Origin: Oceanobacillus polygoni
GTDB lineage: Bacteria; Bacillota; Bacilli; Bacillales; Amphibacillaceae
Assembly (NCBI RefSeq): GCF_008304605.1
Contig: NZ_PIJY01000057.1
Span: 61,225 to 125,224 of the forward strand
DNA length: 64,000 bases
Direction: 5' to 3'
The notes under the pieces: model-generated
What the model was told of the DNA's origin: nothing
What the model saw: the letters and a program-made list of their open reading frames with translations, nothing else
Database searches by the model: none
Shown: one piece after another, positions 7,911 through 16,691 of the stretch
Layout of the letters: each line of letters begins with the position of its first letter
Position numbering within the stretch: position 1 is the stretch's first letter
Translations under genes and position numbers: made by a program

Positions 7911-8618
7911 ATGAGTTTCTTCAAAGATATGATAGCGGTGTTTAAGAAAAGAGAATTATCGTTTTTAGAAAGCTATAAAGAATCAGAAGGTGTATATACC
8001 TTTCTATTTGAAAAACCGGATGATTTCACCTGGAAAGCAGGGCAACACGGTCTGTTTAGTATCACGCATAAGAAAATAAAAAATGCTACACGACCATTTA
8101 CAGTGGCGTCTGCTCCTGCAGAAAATGTTGTTAGACTATCCATGCGGATTAATGATAATCCAAGTGATTTTAAACAGGCAATGTTAGAACTCAACCAAGG
8201 AATGAAGGTTAGTATGAGCGGACCTGTAGGACCATTTTATTTGGAAAATAAAAGTCCTACCATCCTCATTGCAGGTGGGATTGGCATTACCCCATTTCGA
8301 TCAATCCTAAAACAAATAGAAGCGGAAGGAAATCTCCATGAGAACCCAATACACCTGCTTTATTTAGATAGCGATAAATCTTACATTTTTAAAGATGAGC
8401 TTGATGAAATTGCTAACAATCCTGCCATACATGTAACTTACCTTGATGCAAGGGATGACTTGCATCAGGAGATAGATACGTTTAGCGACTTATATAAGAA
8501 CGACGGTAAATACTTTATTGCAGGACCAAAATCCATGGTGGAGTCTATTTCAAGCCATTTAAGAAATATGGATGTTCCCAAACGCAATATCAAAAAAGAT
8601 GCGTTTTTTGGATATTAG
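7911..8618 (+). CDS. Ferredoxin-NADP reductase-like FAD/NAD(P) oxidoreductase
   Basis: This 235-residue soluble protein has the FNR fold. The FAD motif RPFTVASAP lies near residues 64-72, the pyridine-nucleotide loop GGIGITPFRSIL near 121-132, and a C-terminal aromatic (FFGY) stacks on the flavin as in this superfamily. There is no iron-sulfur domain, so electrons must pass to or from a separate partner. The start has AAAGGGAG nine bases upstream. It stands alone between the ArsR-SRPBCC gene and a terminator at 8682. The partner and physiological substrate are not evident. Confidence 0.85.
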   Translation: MSFFKDMIAVFKKRELSFLESYKESEGVYTFLFEKPDDFTWKAGQHGLFSITHKKIKNATRPFTVASAPAENVVRLSMRINDNPSDFKQAMLELNQGMKVSMSGPVGPFYLENKSPTILIAGGIGITPFRSILKQIEAEGNLHENPIHLLYLDSDKSYIFKDELDEIANNPAIHVTYLDARDDLHQEIDTFSDLYKNDGKYFIAGPKSMVESISSHLRNMDVPKRNIKKDAFFGY

Positions 8619-8681
8619 TTACAAATAGTACGAGCCTGCACTTAATAGTATCCATACAAAAATCTAATCAGAAAAAGTTTA

Positions 8682-8716
8682 ACAAAAATCCTGTTTGTGC
8701 AGGATTTTTGTTTTTT
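8682..8716 (+). terminator. Intrinsic terminator after the FAD oxidoreductase
   Basis: A perfect 12-bp stem (ACAAAAATCCTG at 8682-8693 with its complement at 8700-8711) and a six-base loop are followed by six T residues. Confidence 0.9.
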
Positions 8717-8888
8717 AGCATTCAGTTATTGAAGCTGTTTTAGTACATCGTGAAAAAGGTTTGATTATTATACAGGACTCTTTTATAAATTTAACTTCTA
8801 TTTGTAGGAATATTAAGTATAATAAGTGTAGAAAAGCGCGCTGCTGAACCGGATACTTATAATTAGCAATAAGAACGGGGGGAGTCTA

Positions 8889-9359
8889 ATGTCTAATGAG
8901 CATGAGAGGTTAGTGGATAAGGAAAGAGAAGATGATCCAAAGGTAAAGTTAGAAAGAAAAGAGGGAGAACCAACCGCAGCTTTCAAAGGAGCTTCTTGGG
9001 GAGCTTTATTGATCGGTGTTGCAGCTTATCTAATCGGTCTGTTTAACGCAGCAATGGAACTGAATGAAAAAGGCTATTATTTTGCAGTTTTAGTATTCGG
9101 GCTTTATTCTGCGGTATCTTTACAAAAAGCAGTACGGGATAAAGAAGAAGGAATCCCAGTTACGAACATTTATTTTGGTATCAGTTGGATTGCACTTATT
9201 ATATCGATTTTACTGATTGGCATCGGTTTATACAATGCGGGAAGTATTGTTTTAAGTGAAAAAGGATTTTATGGGATGGCATTTGTGCTTAGTATATTCG
9301 CTGCGGTAACCGTTCAGAAAAATATTCGAGATACACAGCGAGCGAGAGAAAGAGATTAA
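8889..9359 (+). CDS. YiaA/YiaB-type inner membrane protein
   Basis: After a charged N-terminus of about 35 residues there are two tandem copies of a two-helix hairpin (helices near residues 37-55 and 62-80, then 98-118 and 124-143). Each copy ends in similar wording ([36 protein letters not shown]). This is the YiaA/B two-helix domain, whose function is not known. The start is preceded by GGGGGGAG. The gene is monocistronic. The internal duplication is visible, and no catalytic residues are apparent. Confidence 0.8.
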   Translation: MSNEHERLVDKEREDDPKVKLERKEGEPTAAFKGASWGALLIGVAAYLIGLFNAAMELNEKGYYFAVLVFGLYSAVSLQKAVRDKEEGIPVTNIYFGISWIALIISILLIGIGLYNAGSIVLSEKGFYGMAFVLSIFAAVTVQKNIRDTQRARERD

Positions 9360-9669
9360 GCTTTCTTGTTTTGTAGCGAGCCATGAAGCTATTAGATATG
9401 GAATAACATGAATAAAAAATTAAAACTAAATATAATGCCATTTAGAAAGAATCCATGATTCAATGTGGGTTCTTTTTGCTTATTAAATATGTTAAATTTA
9501 CAGATGTTGATGGTAAGGTGAATATAAGGCATAGATTTTAACGATAATTTAAAAAGGAATATGAACAAGAAACGGTATAATGTAGAGGCTGACTTCTTTG
9601 TATAAGCAAGGAACAGGAAGGACATTTAGATTTTTGAAATTCATTAGAGTTGAAAGTAGGTCATTTAAA

Positions 9670-10230
9670 ATGAAAACAGAAAAAGAAAAAATGATATCTG
9701 GAGAAATGTATAACCCAGCTGACCCAGAATTAGTGCAGGATCGCACGGAAGCAAGGCGTAAGGTTAGGATATATAACCAAACGTTAGAAACAGAGGGAGA
9801 AAAACGAACAAACATATTAAAGGAATTACTCGGATCGACTGGAGAAAACATATATATAGAGCCAACTATACGATTTGATTATGGCTATAATACACACGTA
9901 GGTGACAATTTTTACGCAAACTTTGACTGTACGTTTTTAGATATTTGTGAAGTACGTTTTGGAGATAATTGTATGCTTGGTCCTAGAGTACAAATCTATA
10001 CAGCGACACATCCGCTTCATCCAATAGAACGAAACTCTGGAATAGAAAGCGGAAAGCCGATTACGATTGGCAACAATGTATGGATTGGAGGAAGTGCAAT
10101 CATAAATCCAGGAGTAACGGTAGGAGATAATGTTGTGATTGGGTCTGGTGCAGTAGTTACGAAAGATATACCTGATAATGTAGTAGTTGGGGGTAATCCT
10201 GCTAGAATCATTAAACAAATTGAAGTATAA
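9670..10230 (+). CDS. maa: Maltose O-acetyltransferase-like hexapeptide acetyltransferase
   Basis: The N-terminal Mac segment ([20 protein letters not shown], near residues 4-23) is typical of maltose and galactoside O-acetyltransferases. It is followed by left-handed beta-helix hexapeptide repeats with the catalytic His in TATHPLHP and the ending [20 protein letters not shown]. It should transfer acetyl from acetyl-CoA to a sugar hydroxyl. The frame is open from 9598, but I place the start at ATG 9670, which gives 186 residues as in the family and has AGTAGG about nine bases upstream. A TATAAT at 9576-9581 may be the -10 box. The exact sugar is uncertain; other nodulation-L-type acetyltransferases look alike. 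Confidence 0.85.
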   Translation: MKTEKEKMISGEMYNPADPELVQDRTEARRKVRIYNQTLETEGEKRTNILKELLGSTGENIYIEPTIRFDYGYNTHVGDNFYANFDCTFLDICEVRFGDNCMLGPRVQIYTATHPLHPIERNSGIESGKPITIGNNVWIGGSAIINPGVTVGDNVVIGSGAVVTKDIPDNVVVGGNPARIIKQIEV

Positions 10231-10280
10231 AGTATCTTTTATTTCAAAACAAGTTAACGCTCTTTACGTTTAAAACAATC

Positions 10281-10317
10281 GGTACAATTCCGTTCACAAA
10301 GAATTGTACCTTTATTT
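10281..10317 (+). terminator. Intrinsic terminator after the acetyltransferase
   Basis: A perfect 10-bp stem GGTACAATTC/GAATTGTACC (10281-10290 and 10301-10310) is followed by TTTATTT. Confidence 0.85.
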
Positions 10318-10461
10318 AGAAAGTGGCCATTAAATTAAATTCGAACTAGCTATATTTGCATCAAACCCCATTCGAAAATAACTATATGTATAAATTAGTA
10401 CCAAGTAATAGTAACAAGTGTTAATATAATTGTAAACACTAATGAGGAAGGTGAAAAGGCA

Positions 10462-11439
10462 ATGAAAACTCGTATAACAGAGATGTTTGGAATTCAATAT
10501 CCGATCATACAAGGTGGACTGGCTTATTTAGGTTATGCGGAATTAGCTGCTGCTGTTTCAAATGCAGGAGGATTGGGACAGATCACAGCAGCAACTTTAC
10601 GTACACCTAAAAACCTTCGTAATGAAATTCATAAAGTACGTAAGCTTACAAACAAGCCGTTTGGTGTAAACTTTGCCATCGCAAGGTATAACGGGGAGTA
10701 TGAGGAATTATTAGAAGTGGCAATTGAAGAAAAGGTGCCAGTAATCTCCATTACCGGTGGAAACCCACAACCAGTTTTAGAACGACTCAAAGGTGAGAAT
10801 ATCAAGACGTTCGTTCTTGTTTCAGGAGTTAGACACGCGCAAAAAGCGGAGCAACTTGGAGCGGATGCTCTTATTGCTGTAGGACAAGAAGGCGGAGGCC
10901 ATTTAGGACGTGATGATATTGGTACAATGGTGCTCATTCCTCGTATCGTAGATCATGTATCCATTCCTGTATTAGCGGCAGGCGGAATAGGGGATGGCAG
11001 AGGCTTATTAGCAGCTTTTTCTCTTGGTGCAGAAGGAATTGTAATGGGGACTCGTTTTATTGCTACCAAAGAATGCGTCCATGCACATAACGAATACAAA
11101 GATGCGCTCGTTCAAGCACAAGAGACAGATACAGTTATTATTAAAAAATCATTAGGTGCACCAGGTCGAGTTCTTCAATCAGATTATGCGCTAGATATTA
11201 TCGAACATGAACACCAAGGAGCAACGTACGAAGATCTGAAGGACATGATCAGTGGCAAAACCAATTGTAGATATATCTATGATGGACATGAAGAAGAAGG
11301 TTTTGGATGGGCTGGACAGGTAATTGGCCTTATCAACAATGTACCAACAGTGCAGGAGCTATTTGATGAGATGATTTTAACCGCTGAAAATGGATTGAGC
11401 CGTATTGGGAATATTGTTGGAGAACAGGTTCGTAGTTAA
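10462..11439 (+). CDS. yrpB: Nitronate monooxygenase / enoyl-ACP reductase II-like FMN enzyme
   Basis: This 325-residue TIM-barrel flavoprotein shows the N-terminal motif MFGIQYPIIQGG (about 9-20), SNAGGLGQITAAT, the phosphate-binding GQEGGGHLGRDD loop around 141-152 and AAGGIGDGRG around 173-182. These fit the 2-nitropropane dioxygenase family, which oxidises alkyl nitronates, and the related FabK reductases. It resembles the Bacillus YrpB branch; FabK activity cannot be excluded. GGAAGGTG lies upstream of the start. It is monocistronic, with a strong terminator at 11467. It probably contributes to detoxification, in keeping with neighbouring genes. Confidence 0.85.
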   Translation: MKTRITEMFGIQYPIIQGGLAYLGYAELAAAVSNAGGLGQITAATLRTPKNLRNEIHKVRKLTNKPFGVNFAIARYNGEYEELLEVAIEEKVPVISITGGNPQPVLERLKGENIKTFVLVSGVRHAQKAEQLGADALIAVGQEGGGHLGRDDIGTMVLIPRIVDHVSIPVLAAGGIGDGRGLLAAFSLGAEGIVMGTRFIATKECVHAHNEYKDALVQAQETDTVIIKKSLGAPGRVLQSDYALDIIEHEHQGATYEDLKDMISGKTNCRYIYDGHEEEGFGWAGQVIGLINNVPTVQELFDEMILTAENGLSRIGNIVGEQVRS

Positions 11440-11466
11440 TAGATACCTGTATTTAATTAACTATTT

Positions 11467-11520
11467 CAGCCATCCATCTCCGCCTAGTATGTTGAGGTGG
11501 GAGATGGATGGCTGTTTTTT
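11467..11520 (+). terminator. Strong intrinsic terminator after the nitronate monooxygenase gene
   Basis: The stem pairs 11467-11486 with 11495-11514 over 20 bp with one G-U pair, and ends in seven T residues. Confidence 0.92.
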
Positions 11521-11555
11521 AAAAGTAATTAATAATGTTGAATGGAAGGTGATAT

Positions 11556-12731
11556 TCAAATCCCCTTCAAATGTGGATCCTTCCAGAACATCGTCATACC
11601 AAGACCCAGTATAATCACAACGACACTGAAGTAAAATGGATAATTTATATCGATATCAAACAGCATGCCTCCCAGTATTGGGCCAAATACATTGGCAAGC
11701 GAGGTGAAGAAAGAGTTCATACCACCAACAAACCCCTGATCATTACCAGCAATCCGTGATAAATACGTTGTTACAGCTGGACGAATGAGATCAAATCCGA
11801 TGAATACCGTAAATGTCACCGCCATAACTGCCCAGTAGCTGTTTACGAGTGTCATCGCAAATACAATAATCGTTGAAAATAGTAATGACCAACGGATAAT
11901 ATTAATTTCTCCCATATATCTTGTTAATGGATCAAATAATAAAATCTGAAAAAATGCACCGATAATTGCCCCACCTGTAATGGCAATGGCTATGTCCGAC
12001 GGGCTAAATGCGAATTTATGATCGACATATAAGCTGAATAAAGAATCAAATGCAGCTAAGCCAAATGAGGATATGAAAATCACGATAAAGGCAATGAAGA
12101 ACATTGGTTTCAACATTTTCTTTAAGCTATTCTTTCCAGCTGCTGGCGATTCATCCAGCGTTTCTTCTGCTTTAGAATTAGGCTCGCGCAGTGTAAAAAT
12201 GGATAAAATCGCAACGACAAAAGCAAATGCAGCCGCTGAATAAAATGGGACCCGTGTACCGATTTCTGCTAAGAAACCACCGATACCAGGTCCGATAATA
12301 AATCCGGTGTTAATCGCTGCGGACATATAGCCAAGTGCTTTTGGACGTTTCTCTATTGTAGTAACGTCTGCAATAAATGCCGTCACGGCTGGCATGATAA
12401 AAGCACCACTGACACCGCCTAAAATACGTGATACAAATAAAACTTCTATTGTTTTTCCCATTCCGAATAATAGTTCGGAAAAGCTGAAAATAAATAAGCC
12501 GATCACGATCATAATTTTACGACCAAATTTGTCGGCAGCTTTTCCCGCGAATGGAGAAAAAATTAATTGTGTTAAGGCAAATGCTGCTGTTAAATATCCA
12601 ACAACTGTACCACTAATATTTAATTCATTCATTATCGTTGGCAATACTGGTATGACTAAGCTGATTCCTAAAAAGACAAAAAATATATTCATAAGTAATA
12701 TGGCTAATGTCATTTCTTTTCTCTTCTTCAT
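11556..12731 (-). CDS. MFS multidrug efflux transporter, NorA/Blt-like
   Basis: The protein has about 12 membrane segments over 391 residues. Motif A lies after helix 2 (GKAADKFGRK), and the antiporter motif C is in helix 5 (GYMSAAINTGFIIGPGIGG). This places it in the proton-antiport DHA1 drug exporters near NorA and Bmr. The frame opens upstream, but ATG 12731 is preceded by GTAGGAGA and gives a NorA-like length, so I use it. It stands alone, on the strand opposite to its neighbours. No regulator gene adjoins it. Substrates cannot be read from sequence. Confidence 0.85.
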   Translation of the reverse strand: MKKRKEMTLAILLMNIFFVFLGISLVIPVLPTIMNELNISGTVVGYLTAAFALTQLIFSPFAGKAADKFGRKIMIVIGLFIFSFSELLFGMGKTIEVLFVSRILGGVSGAFIMPAVTAFIADVTTIEKRPKALGYMSAAINTGFIIGPGIGGFLAEIGTRVPFYSAAAFAFVVAILSIFTLREPNSKAEETLDESPAAGKNSLKKMLKPMFFIAFIVIFISSFGLAAFDSLFSLYVDHKFAFSPSDIAIAITGGAIIGAFFQILLFDPLTRYMGEINIIRWSLLFSTIIVFAMTLVNSYWAVMAVTFTVFIGFDLIRPAVTTYLSRIAGNDQGFVGGMNSFFTSLANVFGPILGGMLFDIDINYPFYFSVVVIILGLGMTMFWKDPHLKGI

Positions 12732-12935
12732 TTGTGTGTCTCCTACATTCTTTTTCCTAAGCAATATTAGAATTCTACTCTTTTTCCATCGTACTTGCAA
12801 TCTTTATTTTTTTGGTAGTTTAGTTCTTATAAATTCCCAACACTTAACAAAAAATGAGGTGTGAAATTTGGCAGTAATATAGACTTTTTTACCTCTAGAT
12901 AATAAATTTTTACTCTATGATTTTATAGGAATAAG

Positions 12936-12967
12936 TTAACAATTAATTTACAGTCAATTAATATAAT
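12936..12967 (+). promoter_or_regulatory. Pho-box-like direct repeats and -10 box upstream of phnD
   Basis: TTAACA (12936-12941), TTTACA (12947-12952) and TTAATA (12958-12963) are spaced exactly 11 bases apart, the periodicity of PhoP-binding repeats in Bacillus. A TATAAT (12962-12967) overlaps the last repeat, and there is no good -35 box. This suggests a PhoP-activated promoter turned on by phosphate starvation. PhoP dependence is inference. Confidence 0.6.
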
Positions 12968-13008
12968 TCTGTTAAACTGACCCTATTAAACTATAGGAGG
13001 ATCGTTAC

Positions 13009-14079
13009 ATGAAAAAGGTTATTTTATTTGCTGTAGCATTACTATTATCGGTAGTCTTAGTGGCTTGTGGAGATGAGCCTGCAGAAAGTGATGCTTCAAC
13101 TGAAGATGCTAATTCTAGTGATGCAACACAAAATGAGGCAATTGAGAGATTATCCATTGGATTTGTGCCTTCTCGTGAGCCGGAGGAAATTATTACTGCT
13201 ACAGAGCCGTTAAAGGAATTGTTAAAAGAAGAACTATCAGGTTTAGGATATGATGTTAATGATATTGAGATCAATGTAGGAACGAATTATGAAGCAGTGG
13301 GAGAAGCGTTATCAGCAGGAACAACGGATATCGGTTTTATTCCGGGTGGTACATATGTTTTATATGATGACGGAGCAGAAGTCCTTTTAACTTCTACACG
13401 AGCAGGTTTAAGTAATGATTCTGATGATCCTGCCGATTGGAATACAAATGAACCAACGGAGCCAACGGATGAACAGACTACCTCTTATCGTGCATTATTA
13501 ATTGCTGGTCCTACAGAAATAGGGAAGGCTTTAGCGGAGAAAGTGAATAATGGTGAGGAGCTGACATTTGAAGATGTCGATAATGCTACTTGGAATGTTA
13601 TGTCTTCATCTTCTCCAGCAGGTTACATTTACCCTGCATTATGGTTACAAGAAAACTTTGATAAGACAATTACGGACTTATCGAAAGTAGTACCAGCTGA
13701 TTCATACGGTAGTGCATTTGCTCGTTTAGCTACAGGGCAAACAGATGTATTAGTTACGTATGCAGATGCTCGTCGTGATTTTGAAGAGACGTGGACAACG
13801 GAATACGGTCGTGACGCTGATATTTGGGAAGAAACGGATGTCATTGGCGTTATGCCAGCAATCTATAATGATACGATTAGTGTCAGCAAAAATTCTGAAA
13901 CAATGAATGATGAATTGAAAGCAGCATTACAAACAGCATTTATTAATATCGGAGAATCAGAAGAGGGAAAAGAAGTCATTGCAATCTACAGTCATGAAGG
14001 GTATCAAGAAGCAACAGATGCAGACTATGATAATGAACGTAAAGCCCAAGAAATTGTACAGCAAGTAGGCTCAAACTAA
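13009..14079 (+). CDS. phnD: Phosphonate-type ABC transporter substrate-binding lipoprotein
   Basis: The N-terminus is a lipoprotein signal ending in the lipobox LVAC, with lipidated Cys20, followed by an acidic linker to about residue 45. The rest is a periplasmic-binding fold of the PhnD family (LSIGFVPSREPEEI near 48-61; GTNYEAVGEALSAGTTDIGF near 88-107; SSSSPAGYIYPALWL near 198-212). It should capture phosphonates, phosphite or a related oxyanion at the outer membrane face. The ribosome site is AGGAGG. It leads phnDCEE, and a hairpin after it would raise its level relative to the other subunits. No C-P lyase genes are in the window, so the fate of the substrate is unknown. Confidence 0.9.
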   Translation: MKKVILFAVALLLSVVLVACGDEPAESDASTEDANSSDATQNEAIERLSIGFVPSREPEEIITATEPLKELLKEELSGLGYDVNDIEINVGTNYEAVGEALSAGTTDIGFIPGGTYVLYDDGAEVLLTSTRAGLSNDSDDPADWNTNEPTEPTDEQTTSYRALLIAGPTEIGKALAEKVNNGEELTFEDVDNATWNVMSSSSPAGYIYPALWLQENFDKTITDLSKVVPADSYGSAFARLATGQTDVLVTYADARRDFEETWTTEYGRDADIWEETDVIGVMPAIYNDTISVSKNSETMNDELKAALQTAFINIGESEEGKEVIAIYSHEGYQEATDADYDNERKAQEIVQQVGSN

Positions 14080-14107
14080 ATCAATAGAAATCTAATAGAA
14101 TGATAGG

Positions 14108-14143
14108 AAAAATGAGAACGTTATTCCATGTTCTCATTTTTTT
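14108..14143 (+). terminator. Intergenic hairpin between phnD and phnC
   Basis: A 12-bp stem (14108-14119 with 14130-14141) and a T run form an intrinsic terminator inside the operon. Partial read-through would give more binding protein than transporter, as is common for ABC importers. Confidence 0.8.
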
Positions 14144-14162
14144 CTAGGATTGGAGTATCAAC

Positions 14163-14948
14163 ATGATTGCATTTAAAAACGTTAACAAACAATATCCCAA
14201 TGGTTTATTGGCGTTAAAGGATATTGATCTCCAGATTAAACAAGGAGAATATGTAGCCATTATTGGGCTTTCAGGCGCGGGAAAATCCACGTTATTACGT
14301 TGTATTAATCGTATGCATGATATATCGAACGGGTCTTTATCGGTAGACAATGTTGAAATCAGCACATTAAACGGAAGGGGGATACGTCAATTACGTCGCA
14401 ATATTGGGATGATTTTTCAGTCTTTTAACTTGGTCACTCGTATCTCGGTTATGAAAAATGTGCTCGTCTCCTTTGTCCCTGAAATGCCTCTGTGGAGAAA
14501 GATACTAGGTGTCTTTACAGAAAAAGAGAAAAAACAAGCTTTAATGGCACTTGATCAGGTTGGTATTTTAGATAAAGCATACGTAAGGGTTGATCAATTG
14601 TCAGGCGGGCAGCAACAGCGCGTAGCTCTCGCTCGTACACTTGCTCAAAACCCCAAAATTATTTTAGCAGATGAGCCTGTGGCATCACTTGATCCAGTGA
14701 CTGCGAATCAAGTAATGGGAGACTTCAGGCGAATCAATCAAGAGCTTCAAATGACCGTAATCATGAATATTCACCATGTCGAATTAGCACTGGAATATGC
14801 GAATCGAATTATTGGCATACGTGCTGGGGAAATTGTCTATGACGGGCGTTCAGAAGATGTAACAGATGAGATTTTAGAACAGATTTATAAAGGATCGGTT
14901 GATAAAGGGGAGGATATAGCCCATGTACGCGAAGTTGTTACCAACTAA
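14163..14948 (+). CDS. phnC: Phosphonate ABC transporter ATP-binding protein
   Basis: This ATPase of 261 residues powers the importer. Walker A is GLSGAGKST (35-43), the Q-loop glutamine is residue 86, the signature LSGGQ is at 146-150, Walker B is ILADEP (167-172), and the H-loop lies in MNIHHVE. Extra wording between Q-loop and signature (MPLWRKILGVFTEKEK) is typical of PhnC. The coding end overlaps the start of the next gene by 26 bases, so translation of phnC and phnE1 is likely coupled. Confidence 0.92.
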   Translation: MIAFKNVNKQYPNGLLALKDIDLQIKQGEYVAIIGLSGAGKSTLLRCINRMHDISNGSLSVDNVEISTLNGRGIRQLRRNIGMIFQSFNLVTRISVMKNVLVSFVPEMPLWRKILGVFTEKEKKQALMALDQVGILDKAYVRVDQLSGGQQQRVALARTLAQNPKIILADEPVASLDPVTANQVMGDFRRINQELQMTVIMNIHHVELALEYANRIIGIRAGEIVYDGRSEDVTDEILEQIYKGSVDKGEDIAHVREVVTN

Positions 14949-15738
14949 GAAATTAACACTTCCAAATGGAAAAGTCGTGGTGGAAAAACGACCGATGACA
15001 CCTCTTATCATTGTGCTTTTACTTGGATTTTCCTATTGGTCTATTCAAATTACGGGGTTCGATCTCGAAATGTTAATCACTCGAATCGGTCAGTTCCTTG
15101 TCATTATACAAGAAATGCTTTCACCAACATGGGTTTATATTCCACACATTTGGAAGCCTTTATTAGACACCATTAAAATGTCACTACTTGGATCACTTTT
15201 AGGTGCCATTTCTGCATTGCCGTTAGCAATGCTTGCGGCAAGTAATATTACGAGGTCAACATGGGTTTCATCCACAACAAAATTTGTTCTAAGCTTATTG
15301 CGAACACTCCCAACATTGATTGTCGCTCTTATTGCTACTTATATTTTTGGTTTAGGAACGATGGCAGGAACAGTTGCTATTTACTTATTTACAATCGCGT
15401 ATGTTGGCAAATTACTGTATGAACAAATAGAGAATGTCAATATGGATGCATATGAAGCGATGCATTCGATGGGATTAACAACAATCCAATCGTTTCGGTA
15501 TGCTATCTTTCCGCAAATACTACCTAATTACTTTTCTACATCTTTATTTTGTTTTGAGGGTAACGTACGTTATGCGGCAATTTTAGGGTATGTTGGGGCA
15601 GGAGGTATTGGACTACTACTAGATGAAAGTCTTGGCTGGCGAAACTACTCAAATGTCGGCATGATTTTACTGATGTTAGTAGTTGTTGTCTATCTGATTG
15701 AATCGATTAGTGAGCATTACCGAAAGAAATTAAAGTAG
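14923..15738 (+). CDS. phnE: Phosphonate ABC transporter permease, first copy
   Basis: A BPD-type permease of 271 residues with about six membrane helices. Helices are visible near residues 26-46, 85-106, 128-151 and 240-262. The EAA loop that docks the ATPase reads YEAMHSMGLTTIQSFRYAIFPQ (about 180-201). It overlaps phnC by 26 bases and is followed after 10 bases by a second permease. The two PhnE paralogues are expected to form a heterodimeric channel with PhnC. Confidence 0.9.
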   Translation: MYAKLLPTKKLTLPNGKVVVEKRPMTPLIIVLLLGFSYWSIQITGFDLEMLITRIGQFLVIIQEMLSPTWVYIPHIWKPLLDTIKMSLLGSLLGAISALPLAMLAASNITRSTWVSSTTKFVLSLLRTLPTLIVALIATYIFGLGTMAGTVAIYLFTIAYVGKLLYEQIENVNMDAYEAMHSMGLTTIQSFRYAIFPQILPNYFSTSLFCFEGNVRYAAILGYVGAGGIGLLLDESLGWRNYSNVGMILLMLVVVVYLIESISEHYRKKLK

Positions 15739-15748
15739 GAGATTACAT

Positions 15749-16552
15749 ATGAATCATATCGATAAACAGTATTATCTAGAGCCGAATCGTCGCCTTTCAC
15801 AATTAATAACAGGGTTGATCTTGGTCGTCCTTTTTGGTTGGTCGTTGTCTGCCATTCAATTTGATCAATTAACAGCAAATGGACTAACAATAGCAAAAAA
15901 TATTCTATTAGGTCTCGTTCAACCGGATGTAGAATTGCTATTTAATTTTACGAATGGTGTACCTTATTTACTAATTGAAACAATAGCAATTGCTTTCTTG
16001 GGTACGATCGTAGGAGCGGTTCTGGCAATTCCGCTTGCCTTTTTATCTGCTTCAAATATTGTACCGAAGCCAGTTGCGATCATCATCCGTTTATTGCTTG
16101 TTTTTATAAGAACGATTCCTGCCATTGTGTATGGACTAATGTTTATCCGGGTAACGGGACCAGGTCCGTTTGCCGGCGTATTAACAATGTCACTGACAAG
16201 TATAGGAATGCTAGCAAAATTGTATGTAGATGTTATAGAAGATTTAGATACGTCCATTCTAGAATCGATGGAATCGCTTGGATGTTCAGTTATGGAAAAA
16301 ATCCGATTTGGGATACTGCCACAGCTTTCAGCTTTATTTCTATCCATCATCATTTACCGCTTTGATATGAATCTACGTGATGCAGCTGTTCTTGGGTTAG
16401 TAGGAGCAGGTGGGATTGGTGCTCCACTTATTTTTGCGATGAATTCTTATCGCTGGTCTGAGGTTGGTTCGATTTTGATCGGGCTTGTTGTGCTGATTTT
16501 GATTGTTGAATATGTATCTAATAAAATACGGACAAAGTTAGTACGGGGGTGA
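15749..16552 (+). CDS. phnE: Phosphonate ABC transporter permease, second copy
   Basis: The second PhnE-type permease, 267 residues, has the same topology as its upstream neighbour and an EAA loop LESMESLGCSVMEKIRFGIL (about 170-189). TAGGAGA precedes the ATG. The tandem phnE arrangement is usual in Bacillales phnDCE1E2 operons. The operon ends here, with a dyad at 16645 shared with the catalase gene arriving from the other side. Confidence 0.9.
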   Translation: MNHIDKQYYLEPNRRLSQLITGLILVVLFGWSLSAIQFDQLTANGLTIAKNILLGLVQPDVELLFNFTNGVPYLLIETIAIAFLGTIVGAVLAIPLAFLSASNIVPKPVAIIIRLLLVFIRTIPAIVYGLMFIRVTGPGPFAGVLTMSLTSIGMLAKLYVDVIEDLDTSILESMESLGCSVMEKIRFGILPQLSALFLSIIIYRFDMNLRDAAVLGLVGAGGIGAPLIFAMNSYRWSEVGSILIGLVVLILIVEYVSNKIRTKLVRG

Positions 16553-16644
16553 AATACTAATTGCACGGTTTCAAGTAGAAAAAAATGTGTATGTTGTTTA
16601 TAAGATTTTGGATAGGGGTTTTTATACGTTCTCTAAACAAGAAT

Positions 16645-16690
16645 AATACAAGAGACTACCTCATAATCGTGAGGATAGTCTCTTGTATTT
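16645..16690. terminator. Bidirectional terminator between phnE and katA
   Basis: A long stem (16645-16663 with 16670-16689, one bulged base) separates the two convergent genes. T tails are short on both sides, so efficiency is uncertain. Confidence 0.7.
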
Positions 16691-16691
16691 G

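Noticed and set aside
10421..10447. TATAAT and imperfect GTGTT/AACAC repeat upstream of the nitronate monooxygenase gene
   Set aside because: No acceptable -35 box, and the repeat is short and imperfect.
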